Source: Scytonema sp. UIC 10036
GTDB taxonomy: Bacteria > Cyanobacteriota > Cyanobacteriia > Cyanobacteriales > Nostocaceae
Assembly: GCF_009725235.1 (NCBI RefSeq)
Contig: NZ_WJFC01000006.1
Coordinates: 1-64,000, forward strand
Length of the DNA stretch: 64,000 nt
Direction: 5' to 3'
Made by a program: the position numbers and the translations under genes. The notes under the pieces are model-generated. The model saw only the letters and a list, made by a program, of their open reading frames with translations, did no database searches and was not told the origin of the DNA. Below are positions 38,301 to 45,500 of the stretch, in pieces. Within the stretch, counting starts at the first letter, position 1; the number at the start of each line of letters is the position of its first letter.

Positions 38301-40760
38301 GAATTGGTTGCCGACAGTGTAGTTTCCTATGTTCAGGCTCGTCTCGCACAAAGAAAGGGGGATGAGAAAATCACAATCCTCGAAATAGGAGCGGGAACTG
38401 GTGGAACTAGCGCAAATGTACTTAAGGCGCTCTTACCCTACGGTAATTTTATTCACTACATATACACGGACATTTCTTTAGCTTTTGTAAACTATGGAAG
38501 AGAACAGTTCGGAGCAAGCTATCCTTTTGTAGAGTTCCGGGTTCTCAACATTGAAAAGGAGGTGTCGGCTCAGGGCTTTAACGAAGGAAACGTCGATGTC
38601 GTTTTGGCGACAAACGTGCTGCACGCTACCCAAAATATTCGTCGGACTCTTGCCCATGCTAAGGTTCTGTTAAAGAAAAATGGTTGGCTCGTACTGAATG
38701 AAGCTACTGCCGTTCAGGATTTTGCTACCCTGACTTTCGGGTTATTATCAGGTTGGTGGCTTTATGAAGACGAAACATTTAGATTGCCGGGAGCGCCATT
38801 ACTCAGCACGAGGATGTGGGAAAATGCCTTGCAGAAAGAGGGTTTTCAAAAATGTGTTTTCCTCAAGGATAAGGAGGATTTTGCTAACCTGCGCCAGCAT
38901 GTCATTATTTCCGAAAGTAACGGTTTAGTAAAACAACGGATTTCTCATGAAGTGGAGGGGAATAATAGAGTTGAATTTATCCCTACTAGGGCAGAAACGG
39001 AGCGATCGATAACTCAATCCTTAACCAAGAAGAAACAGCCAGTAAAAGAGGTACAAGAACAAGAAAATTTCCCCAGCAAAAATGACAATGAGTCTTCGGA
39101 TTTGTCCGAAAGAACAGAGGGATTCTTGAAACAGATGATGGCTGAAATTCTGAAAATGCCCCTGGATGAAATCGATGCTGACACAGACTTTGTGTATTAC
39201 GGTATGGATTCGATTTTGCTCAACCGTTTCAACCACGTTTTAGAGCAACAAATCGGGAATTTGTCGAAAAGCCTGCTTTTGGAATACCAGACGGTGAGGG
39301 AATTGACAAATTATTTGTTATCGCATCGCCGGACGGAAGTTGTAAAAGCAATAGGTGGCTCAAATCAAGATCTGGAAGAGAAAAACCCTCAGACAAAAAC
39401 TCTGGCGATCGCAAACAATAACGTGGGGGATATTCCCAAGCAAAATGCAGTCACTGGAGAGGACATTGCCATTGTGGGGCTCTACGGGCGTTATCCACAA
39501 GCGGAAAATCCCGACCAATTCTGGGAGAATCTGAAGTCCGATACCAGTTCCATTACTGAGATTCCGAAAGAACGTTGGGATTATCGGGATTTTTACGATT
39601 CCCAAAAGGGGCGTGAAAATAAAATGTACTGCATACGCGGAGGCTTTTTAACAGATATAGACAAATTTGACCCCATTTTCTTTGGGATAACACCCTTGGA
39701 AGCAAAAACCATGAATCCGGAAGAGCGGATTATGCTGGAAGTGGTGTGGTCAACCCTGGAAGACGCTGGTTACTCTCGGCAAGCACTGAGCCAGCAAAAA
39801 GTTGGTGTATATTTAGGAGCAAATGCCTTTGGGTATCCACTGACAAAAATCAATGGAAATATCAACACTCCCATCGACTTTACCACGTATAATTTACCAA
39901 ACAGAATTTCTTATTTCTTCAATTTCACTGGTCCCAGCATGGCAATAGATACGTCTTGTTCCTCCTCGCTGGCGGCAGTGCATTTAGCTTGTGAGAGTAT
40001 CAAACGCGGAGAGTGCGACACGGCAATTGCAGGAGGAATCAATTTATATTTGCATCCATCGAAGTACTTGGTATTAAGCAAATTTAGACTGTTATCATCC
40101 CAACCGTCTTACAGTTTGTTTTCCAAGGATGGAGATGGGTTTATTCCTGGAGAAGGTGCTGGGGCAGTTTTATTAAAATCGTTACGACAAGCCGAACAAG
40201 ACAAAGACCATATTTATGGTGTCATTAAGGCTTCTGCAATGCTTCATAAAGGTCGAAGCAATGATTTTCTTCTGCCTTCACCCCATGCACAAGAATTGTT
40301 GGTGAAAGAGGTGACCAAAAATGCGGGGCTCGATGTAGATAGCATCAGTTACTTTGAAAGTCAAGCTATGGGCTCTGCCGTGGTAGACTCTGCCGAATGG
40401 GCGGGTATCAGTCGGGCTTATCGTTCCTTAACTGATAAAACAAACTTCTGTGCCTACGGCTCATTAAAACCAAATATCGGTCATTTGGAGACAGCTTCCG
40501 GTATAGCGCAATTAACCAAAGTCCTGCTTCAGATGAAACACGGCCAATTATTACCAACCCGCTTTTCATCGAAACTCGATCCAGCGATCGAATTGGAAGG
40601 TTCTCCTTTCTATCTCCAACGAGAACTCAGCCCTTGGGAGAGAATTCGAGTCAAGAACAACGGCTCTTGGAAGGAATTTCCTAGGCGTGCTGCTATCAGT
40701 TCTGGTGGCGGCGGTGGAATGCTGTCCCATCTTATCGTGGAGGAATACAATCCGCTTTAG
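26253..40760 (+). CDS. Hybrid NRPS/trans-AT PKS megasynthase 1 (loading module to KS3)
   Basis: This 4835-residue protein has FT - truncated C - N-MT - A(Gly) - PCP (loading), KS1-DH-ACP, KS2-KR-cMT-ACP and KS3. The first in-frame start is TTG 26253 and the first ATG is 26271 (residue 7); neither has a good Shine-Dalgarno sequence. No AT domain or GHSxG motif occurs anywhere, so malonyl units must be loaded by a trans-acting AT outside the window. Carrier serines are at residues 1571, 2641 and 4320, and KS cysteines at 1825, 2894 and 4569. The protein ends right after KS3 (VEEYNPL), and the matching post-KS linker begins the next gene. The next ORF starts 39 nt later, so the genes are almost certainly one operon. 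The A-domain code and FT start point to a scytophycin/tolytoxin-type product. Confidence 0.95.
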   Translation: MLCRRRMKIVKHIADFVDGKTNVRAEMPSILSRIGCENNTQKLRCYLIGEGTLLLSCSEYLIEQGHEICGIISGNPLIAQWAGEQKIALTDPSENWIEALKKAPFDYLFSIYSFSLIPDEVLSLPSRQSVNFHDSLLPKYAGFHATSWAIMKGEKQHGVSWHVMTPKADAGGILKQHIIDIDKNETALEINMKCYQAGIRSFAELIDDFVRGTVDIKEQNLDRRSYFPRYKRPPDGGVVSWKTNAEEIHNLVRALDLGPYPNSLGVAKFLVKEEFFIIKACSLLPPKKKAQPGEVVNIGDRTIQVAAENGDILLEQILTIEGETLSIGDFVERVGLHKGTILTELDTRIAKKIDVFLKKIAPHEAAWLKQWEDYQPLRLNWRSPENTPINLSDRTIFYETLPLKIPPKLSAFFENHKSENYCDFLAAAFFYHLVNITQQPCFDIGYGDRGLIETFDESMGFFAPYVPLRVDMKFGKTFAEFLSYCQKTLESTRQKHTHARDLWSRYPSVQSQTAGKSLAFPVVALQIDNPEDYKPEGGDVIFLIGNKKLSCYLKFNSKVLERSKAEEFVRNFESFLMTLEITTGSGDNDVSLLNNASEERRNSDKDRVEQWRFVYDRVYEEDRKDPGQDPFFNIKCWQNSYTGNRMSNDEMREWVDSTVRRIKEECKPSRILEIGCGTGLLLSRLLPNALYYYGTDFSENALAYIKESYNQCGENIKQLELSHRSADDFSSWPEQSFDTAILNSVIQYFPSLAYLKKVIKGVVEKLDPGGTCFIGDVRNALLLPIYHSSVALFKASKETSLEQLRKQVRMRETQEEELCVAPEFFLKIGEEFPEVNNVEVLLKEGNTSNELTKFRYDVILHLGEKKTRSVEIPWLDWRKENVNRERVQKILRHERPQYLGIVGVPNRRVSKDVMALDYIKSGGSDETVEYLRSLLKERETIGESPQDWQLLAKEEGYAVAISWLGCNAIGDFDVIFRLPSVEKITLDNFSTGSQRFATSEETTMYSVEKYTIPVAYSREKRMVDLFFEQARKTPNATALVYKSQRLTYQELAEQTERLVTYIRSQGVKEGDLVGLFVQPSPEMLISLLGVMKAGAAYLPLDPSYPRERIAYILEDARVLWVITQKEIAENLPPGNRKTLYVEDRDRTEQIEQQLEREGEKEENPLCDRGDSLAYVIYTSGSTGKPKGVAIEHHSLTNFLCSMAAEFNCGQDDYLLALTTFCFDISALELYLPLITGGCVEVLPSEVTRDGLLLREKIESNDSITIMQATPATWQMLLAAGWEPKKSLKLLCGGEALSEELAQRLLKKEIQLWNLYGPTETTIWSTVTKINSGDRVTIGRPIANTQCYILDENQNPVPEGELGELYIGGEGVARGYLGRTEETKKKFVSNPFTPEGLPRLYRTGDLVKRLPDGRMIYAGRIDFQVKLRGFRIELGEIESALRKLENVDEAVVVLREDGLDKRLVAFILYKQGYLLPHAREWAEELKDWLPQYMIPSTFIGLRTFPQTLNRKIDRKCLSTAPLNKLKEDYGLPERSFSQILERDLRQMVAKVLKLDNTSLDVNLNIGEYGYNSLRFTSLSVELNRTYGIKTNPTMFYQHSSLKKIAKYLEDNFRETLTEYYHQELKTLSSDSEQSGKEKQVLPLSQEYRKPTPNKADDDAIAIVGIGGILPGGNTLAAFWDSLLQGKDVVRELPPDRYDGDYYRQKMREVGVKQVLGGFIDNVDKFDASFFGLSPREAELMDPRQRLLLQTVWEAIEDSGHKPSDFAAKEVGVFIGATGSDYWELQQQRNQQIDGYTLSGYSTAVIANRISYLLNFKGPSFVVDTACSSSLVAVHRAIQALKTKSCELALAGGVNLMLSPLFHMALKKGGYLSEDGRCKTFDSSANGYVRGEGVGIVLLRPLSQALADGDPVYAVIRSSAENHSGRTNSLTAPSVDSQKELLVAAYDEANIDPDTLGYIEVHGTGTSLGDPIEINALKEAFQTIYKKWGKEGALKNHHCGLGALKTNIGHLESAAGISSLLKVVLAMKYGCLPKSLHFKEQNPYIDLQHSPFRIIKDRENWQRLRDDAGRELPRRAGLSSFGFGGANVHLVLEEYVYEQSEARNSKPVSNDSHSYLAVLSAKNEQQLKAYAKKLRDFLKNQTENHHLDAIAFRDITYTLQVGRESMEEKVAWVVSGIEDFIVRLSAYVQGRQEDLLCIRGRSDPGKRVPALEGQEGATFIQSLAKNQCWQDIASLWVMGCKIKWEALYPPENYPQRLHLPTYPFAEESYWLPDVQPENIKPESIKPESIKPENGKAKNINLIRNNPEFHPLIQRQVSANGRQVFTSLLRADAFYLSDHIVDGEKVLPGVATIEMARAAAEMAEGKKVRKIRQITWARPIRVNNSSLNVELHLRRTDKAVTFEIRDEQGTDRNSIYTQGKVVYEEELADSNHARIIDIDSIKQGCSKHITGEEIYARIRVFGLDLGNGFQPLKELFSSDTEALSLLELTPALQEDANQFMLHPSLMDGALQTVLGGPWGLTSSSLHIPYTIGEVEILGQVAQSCYAYAVSSDKGTDANNRGLGGRYDAYILDKTGKELVRIKNFLLRPFHHKNQPPVEASYVLDDQTLFDSTLNDLVGMAAAILKMPKEAVVATRNMSDYGFDSISFMELVNPINETFGIEITPDLFFEHSSLEKLANYLCQTFRSQLIEHYELILSTEVTAPERVNKKTDWEPVNHKSIELKNPDEAIAIIGMSGIFADARDLESFWEGLIEGKDWIVEVPPSRWDWKTYYGDPMTEDNKTKSKWGGFMTEVDTFDASFFGISPHEARLMDPQQRFFLQAVWKTVENAGLQMSALAGTKTGVFVGVANTDYGDLLKQNAPTVEAHTSTGTCPSVLANRISYLFDLRGPSLPVDTACSSSLVAVNYAVEAIRNGSCDMAIAGGVNIILTPHFTLSFSKSGMLSEDGRCKTFDSRADGYARGEGVGAILLKPLKQAQADGDIIHAVIRSTAINHGGHANSLTAPDPNSQAEVLIEAYEKAGIDPFTVSYIEAHGTGTSLGDPIEINGLKKSFAQLQKQWGTPKPNEVYCGIGSVKTQIGHLEAAAGIAGLLKVVLSIKHGKLPAILHFKKLNPYINLENSPFYIVDRTKTWEPLRNADGQPILRRAGVSSFGFGGVNAHVVLEEYQEKKPSGALTHPYRNQDYLIVLSAKSKERLGEVVNNLFNYLENKLHTRQRVAIADVAYTLQVGREAMQERLALVVSSIEDSLEKLDAWKRGVSPIAGVFYGSAKLSQTKLDRHSEKATNNTLVQQAVRQQALEKVAQLWISGGWIDWNLLYSESPKRIELPTYPFAKTRYWLPTNRQEENKSPAATIDTKAVENKTLDGETRFLELYRPEWVPQPLGIQQLKETKSYQVTTKKVLVVTPPGGVWLERLLTKAHAQDEVLSITSEDIQNPQGWLTSLGRLDDLDTIYFLGGIQHFQDDDGDNIDQLERSQELGVFSLFRLLKALHKRLLGGAALSLKVMTCGVHCIVPETRVYPFGASLNGMSITLAKEYPLLKVTCFDIDPDALDEHYPQQQKEFLIKSILEESAHDRGQEIVLRAGQRFVHALHPLVLPQPPQDHLRTNGVYVILGGMGGIGLTLSRYLAENYQARLILIGRSKLDDKKKDQIADIESRGGSVFYGQADATDFDSMQQVIVRAKARFGSIHGVFHSALVLEDKSLATMDETAFRVALAPKVKGSVVLHQVVKEEDLDFIMFFSSIQTFMGNPGQSNYGAACAFKDAYAHYLNVTKTCPVYIINWGYWGSVGIVAQKSYQQRLAKQGIYSIEPEEGMEVIRRIFGSPANQAIAMKTDVAFQESLGVNRQYQVEVLPESKSTLPLIETLATKIKQSVTLAPEVLRFREALTQLEQWGARFLLKVMQEMGGLDKETLQILPQYSRLCDCILDILTRAGFTQPDRQGNIAFIENKQQGEFYDVEKEKQRLLSTYPNLKAHIRLLEKCLSQFHEILTGRCLATDVMFPHSSVELVEGIYKGNPIANHFNELVADSVVSYVQARLAQRKGDEKITILEIGAGTGGTSANVLKALLPYGNFIHYIYTDISLAFVNYGREQFGASYPFVEFRVLNIEKEVSAQGFNEGNVDVVLATNVLHATQNIRRTLAHAKVLLKKNGWLVLNEATAVQDFATLTFGLLSGWWLYEDETFRLPGAPLLSTRMWENALQKEGFQKCVFLKDKEDFANLRQHVIISESNGLVKQRISHEVEGNNRVEFIPTRAETERSITQSLTKKKQPVKEVQEQENFPSKNDNESSDLSERTEGFLKQMMAEILKMPLDEIDADTDFVYYGMDSILLNRFNHVLEQQIGNLSKSLLLEYQTVRELTNYLLSHRRTEVVKAIGGSNQDLEEKNPQTKTLAIANNNVGDIPKQNAVTGEDIAIVGLYGRYPQAENPDQFWENLKSDTSSITEIPKERWDYRDFYDSQKGRENKMYCIRGGFLTDIDKFDPIFFGITPLEAKTMNPEERIMLEVVWSTLEDAGYSRQALSQQKVGVYLGANAFGYPLTKINGNINTPIDFTTYNLPNRISYFFNFTGPSMAIDTSCSSSLAAVHLACESIKRGECDTAIAGGINLYLHPSKYLVLSKFRLLSSQPSYSLFSKDGDGFIPGEGAGAVLLKSLRQAEQDKDHIYGVIKASAMLHKGRSNDFLLPSPHAQELLVKEVTKNAGLDVDSISYFESQAMGSAVVDSAEWAGISRAYRSLTDKTNFCAYGSLKPNIGHLETASGIAQLTKVLLQMKHGQLLPTRFSSKLDPAIELEGSPFYLQRELSPWERIRVKNNGSWKEFPRRAAISSGGGGGMLSHLIVEEYNPL
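26331..31130 (+). other. Loading module: FT - half C - N-MT - A(Gly) - PCP
   Basis: The formyltransferase (residues about 45-325) has the N-H-D set: Asn131 and His133 in VNFHDSLLPKYAG, and Asp in TPKADAGG. These are the residues used with formyl-tetrahydrofolate. Residues about 345-590 match only the C-terminal half of a condensation domain (GFFAPYVPLRVD), and no HHxxxDG is present. A SAM N-methyltransferase follows (about 608-870, RILEIGCGTGLLL), placed before the A domain rather than inside it. The A domain (about 1020-1515, YTSGSTGKPKG, LYGPTETTIW) has pocket residues I read as D-I-L-(Q)-L-G-L-I-W-K, a glycine code. PCP Ser1571. Predicted product: N-formyl-N-methylglycyl-S-PCP. Confidence 0.85.
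31221..34330 (+). other. PKS module 1: KS1-DH-ACP
   Basis: KS1 covers about residues 1657-2085 (Cys1825, HGTGT, NIGH all present). DH is at about 2310-2590, with His2336 in SDHIVDG...LPG and Asp2504 in MDGALQ. The ACP has Ser2641 in GFDSI. There is no KR, so the DH needs ketoreduction from another module or in trans. The step would lie at the glycine carbonyl, where the enamide double bond of scytophycin-type products arises. Confidence 0.85.
33072..33131 (+). repeat. Four 15-bp in-frame repeats in a linker (PExIK/PENGK)
   Basis: Four consecutive 15-bp units encode a Pro-Glu-x-Ile/Gly-Lys linker between the KS1 post-linker and the DH of module 1. Being in frame, expansion or contraction changes only linker length. 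Confidence 0.75.
34419..39360 (+). other. PKS module 2: KS2-KR-cMT-ACP
   Basis: KS2 is at about 2723-3150 (Cys2894, HGTGT). KR is at about 3370-3800 with GGMGGIG near 3607, Ser3736 and Tyr3749 in GQSNYGAA; an Asp in the LED motif hints at B-type stereochemistry. The C-methyltransferase is at about 3870-4240 (MFPHSSVELVEGIYKGN; LEIGAGTGGTS near 4043). ACP Ser4320 lies in GMDSI. Predicted output: alpha-methyl-beta-hydroxy. Confidence 0.85.
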
Positions 40761-42560
40761 AGAAATTCAGGCATATAAGGGCATATAAGGAGAAAGAGCG
40801 TGGGTGAAGAACTGATTGTAGTTTCGGCTAGAACAGAAGAACAACTGAGGGTTTATCTCAAGACTTTAAGAGATTATTTGTTGTCTCAAACTTCGGTCTC
40901 TTTGGCTGATATTGCTTTCACCTTGCAGAGAGGTAGAGAGAGCCTTGACGAGCGATTTGCGGTAGTCGTAAAAACCCAATCAGAACTTTTAGATCTGCTC
41001 GCTCTTTACCTGGAGTCAGGGGTGACTTCTTCCATTTTTAGAGGAGGAAAGAAAGAATCTCGGGAGCGCTTAAAAGTGAACCCTGAGGAACAAAAACAGC
41101 TATACAGAAATAAAGATTTGCGGATAGCGGCAGCCTGGTGGACACAACATATTGATGTTGATTGGGAACAACTGAATAAACATCCGAATGCCAGACGCAT
41201 TTCCCTGCCAACTTATCCATTTGAACGAAAGCGTTGTTGGGTAGATAGTGAAACCTTATCTCAACCCGATAAACCAATGGAAACAGGAGAATTGGTCGCC
41301 AATTTTTATAATAAAATGACTCCTTATATGAAGGAGTTATTAGGGACAGAAGATTCCCATTTAATCTTTTCTCCTCTAGCGGAAAAAATAGAAGGGTTTT
41401 CCTGGTTATTGATTTATAACGAACCAGAAAAACATCCCGAATATGCGGCGATTATAGCTTCCAAACAAAAAGAAGCAAAACGGATTCTTTATCATGGAGT
41501 CGATTTTTCCAAAGTCCACAACGTCATGGATATTGGATGTGGCTTTGCGACAGATTTAATAGATTTGTCCTTGGCTTATCCGCATATAATCGGCGACGGT
41601 TTTACGATCGCATCCAACCAAGCAGAAGAGGGGGCTAACCGAGTCCGCAACAAAGGCTTGGACAATCGCCTGCGTATTTTCTGTAAAGACAGTAGCAAAG
41701 ACCCCTTTCCAGGTTTTTATGACCTGTTTATTGGCTTTGAAGTTTTCCCCCATATCGAACACAAACAAAAAACCTTTGAAAATATTTATCGACATCTCAA
41801 CCAGGACGGTCGTATTCTGTTGGCAGATTGTGTCGCCAATACGGTGACCGAAATCAATATGCCTCAATTGGCGATGTTTACCAGCACCGCCCCCCAGTAC
41901 AGTAAAATTCTCAGCGATGTGGGGCTGAAACTTATCGAGTGTGTAGACATCAGCGTTGAAATTTCCAATTTCCTCGACGATCCTCAATTTGAAAGTAATT
42001 TTGCTTATTTGTGTTCCGTTAATCCTGTTATTAAACAATTTGAACAAGAATACCGTGGCTGGTATAGCTTTGGGCAAGGAATAAAGAAAAAAGTTTTACG
42101 TTATCTTCTCTTAACTATCGGAAAGGCGGCTCCTAACGAAACTACGAAGGAGTTGCTCGAATTCAACCAGCGTCAATTCGATTATCCCGTGTTTTATAAA
42201 GAGGCAAGCGATCGCCTCCCGGACGCACAGAGGAAACCAATTGCACTACAGCCTGCCCTTTTACAGACTCCTCCCTTAGAAGAAGAGAGCCCCATTACAA
42301 CTGCACCCGATGGAATCGATCGCAAGTCTCTTGAGAAGAAACTGGTGGAGATAACCAGCCGAGAGATGGAAATGAAACCGGAGGAGATCGATGTCACGGC
42401 TCGATTTGCCGATTACGGAGTGGGCTCCTTGCAGGGTGTGTTACTCATAGACGCCATCAACCGGGAGTTTGACCTGAAATTAAAAATTCAAGCCATCTAT
42501 GATTATTCAAGCATCACAGACCTCAGCCAGTTGATTGTCGATCGCTATGGTAAAACACTG
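39462..42560 (+). other. PKS module 3, split over two proteins: KS3 (non-elongating) | O-MT-ACP
   Basis: KS3 is at residues about 4404-4835 of megasynthase 1, with Cys4569 in DTSCSSS. The HGTGT motif is replaced (SQAMGS; Gln4704 where His belongs), while NIGH is kept; this is the hallmark of a KS0 that passes the chain on without elongation. The module continues in megasynthase 2 with the post-KS linker (1-165), a methyltransferase (about 175-430, MDIGCGFATDL) and an ACP (Ser543). A KS0 next to an MT is what an O-methylating module would look like. Expected output: the beta-hydroxyl from module 2 becomes methoxy. Confidence 0.8.
40787..40792 (+). promoter_or_regulatory. Ribosome binding site AAGGAG of megasynthase 2
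   Basis: AAGGAG lies 7 nt before the GTG at 40800 and decides that start. It belongs to a 10-bp direct duplication (GCATATAAGG twice, 40771-40790), so a partial second copy of the site lies just upstream. Confidence 0.7.
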
Positions 42561-45500
42561 AAAACCACTCTCCTGAAAAGCGCTCCCCCGAATAAAGTTG
42601 CAGAGAAAATCCCATCCCAAGTCGCGGCGAAGCCTCCTGAAAGCGCTCCCCCGAATAAAGTTGCAGCAAAAATCCCCGCCCAAGTCGCGGCGAAGCCTCC
42701 CGAAGCAAAAAACACAACAGATATTGCCGTGATTGGGATGTCCGGACGTTTTCCGGGCGCAGATAACCTATCGGAGTTCTGGGAAAATCTCCGACAAGGT
42801 GTAGATTCTATCACAGAGGTTCCCCCAAGTCGTTGGGACTTGCAAAAATATTATGACCCCGATCCGCAGAAACCAAATTGCAGCTATAGCAAATGGGGTG
42901 GATTCCTTCGGGATGTTGATAAATTCGATCCCCTGTTTTTTAACCTTTCGCCCGTGGAAGCGGAGGTGATGGACCCACAACAACGTCTTTTTCTGGAAAC
43001 CTGTTGGCATACCCTCGAAGATGCTGGGTATGTGGGGCAGCGGCTAAATAGCGTGAAATGTGGCGTATTTGCAGGGGTTATTTATAACGATTATAAAGCG
43101 CTTCTATACAAACACGGTCAAATCAAGAGTCTCGGGCAAGTCATGCTGGGCAATGCCAACTCGATTCTTGCCTCTCGCGTTGCCTACTTTTTAAACTTGA
43201 GAGGACCGGTCATGACCGTAGACACCGCATGTTCTTCCTCTTTGATGGCGGTTCACTTGGCTTGCAAAAGTCTCCGCGACGGAGAAGCGGATATCATGCT
43301 AGCCGGTGGCGTGACACTTTACCTGTCGGAACAACTTTATGTTGAAATGAGTAAGGCAGGGATGGTTTCGCCGACAGGTAAGTGCAGGGCTTTTGATAAC
43401 GATGCTGATGGGATTGTTGTCGGCGAGGCTGTTGCTGTGGTCGCCCTGAAACGTTTGGATCGGGCTATAGCAGATGGAGATACAATCTACGGAGTTATCA
43501 AGGGAACGGGTACCAATCAGGATGGAAAGACCAACGGAATTACCGCTCCCAGTGGCAAGTCCCAATCAGAATTGGAATTGGCGGTCTACCAACAGTACGG
43601 TATTCACCCTGAAAGTATTTCCTATGTTGAAGCCCACGGAACGGGTACTAAGTTAGGCGATCCTATCGAAGTGGAGGCGCTGACAGAGGCATTCCGTACT
43701 TATACCGCGAAAAAGCAGTACTGTGCCCTTGCCTCGGTTAAGAGTAATATCGGACACACCTCTGCGCCTGCGGGGGTGGTGAGTTTGATTAAAGTGCTCC
43801 TTTCGTTACGTCACAAAATGATTCCTCCCACTCTTTATGTGGAAAAGGAGAATACCCATAATGATTTTGCTGAAAGCCCCTTCTATGTAAACAAAACTTT
43901 GCGTGATTGGCAGCCGAATTTCCCTTATCCTAGGAGAGCAGCAATCAATTCCTTTGGGTTTAGCGGATCGAATTGTCATATCGTTGTTGAAGAATATCAA
44001 GAGGAGTTGGCTCCTAGTTCCCCTTCTTGGAGAAAGGGAGAACCCGTACTTATTGTCCTATCCGCTAGGAACAAAGAGCGGCTCAAAGAAATGGCGGAAA
44101 ATTTCTGCCATTATCTTGATGATGCAAATAATGTAGACCTATCGCGTTTAGCCTACACGCTTCAGATCGGGCGGCTGGCTATGGAAGAACGCCTGTCTTT
44201 CGTTGTGTCCAGTCATGAAGAATTCAGAGAAAAGTTGCGGGGCTATATTGAAGGTCGCGAGAACCAAGCCCATGTTTATCGCGGAACTATAAAAGCAGAG
44301 GTCGTCTCGTCCTTATCAGGAGAAGAAATCCAAAAAGACTCTCTGTCTTCACTTGACAAATTGGCAAAATTGTGGGTAGAGGGAGTGAAGTTCGATTGGT
44401 TGGCGCTGTACCCTGATTCGACTCCCAAAATCATGTCTTTGCCCACCTACCCCTTCGCGAGAGAACGGTACTGGATTCCGGGAGAGTTGCACACTCCGGG
44501 GGAAGAAGCAACGGCTACTAGGGAGGAAAAAACCCAAGACAAAGGGGAGAAAGACAACCCATCCGGCGATCGCGAAACTTCAAAAAATTTAGAGAATTTT
44601 CGTCAAGAAATTGAGAGTTATCTAAAAGAGATTCTGTCAAAAGCCCTCAAAATTCCTGTAGGCAAAATTCAAGCCTCAGCGCCTTTTGAAAGATACGGAA
44701 TTGATTCGGTTGCGATTTTAAGCTTAAATCAGGAATTGGAATCCCATTTCGGGGAATTGCCTAAAACCCTATTCTTTGAGCGACAAAATCTGTCCGAGCT
44801 AACTGAATATTTTATCGAACACCATCAAACCCTATTGCTCAAGAATTGGGAAAAGGTAGCGACTGAAGAAAAATCGAATACCGGAGCGAGAGCCGTCAAC
44901 AGTTCCGATTCTGCCACAAAAAAGCTGGATGTCGATCTGCAGCCAACATCTGCGGTTAAAGCTGTTAGCAGCAAACAGCCTGACCAACAATGCCAGGAAA
45001 TTGCGATTATAGGCATCAGCGGTCGCTATCCACAGGCAGACGACTTGGAAACCTTTTGGGAAAACCTGAAGACAGGAAAAAACTGTGTTACCGAAATCCC
45101 TCGGGAACGTTGGGATTACCGTCAGTATTATGACCCAGAGAAGAATAAAAGAGGAAAAAGCTATTGTAAGTGGGGAGGGTTCATCAACAATGTCGATCGC
45201 TTCGACCCCCTGTTTTTTAACATAGCTCCCAAAGAAGCCCAAATTATGGATCCACAGGAACGCCTGTTTTTACAGGTAGCCTGGGAAACCATCGAAGATA
45301 GCAGCTATACGAGGGCTAAACTTCAAACAGAAAAAGTCGGCGTTTTTGTTGGAGCGCTTTACCTGGAATACCAGTTGCTGGGAGTCGAAGAAACCGCCAA
45401 GGGTAAGCCGATGTTCCTCGGTTACTCTCTCTCCTCCATTGCTAACCGGGTATCCTACTTCTTTAACTTTAGCGGCCCAAGTCTGGCTGTAGATACCATG

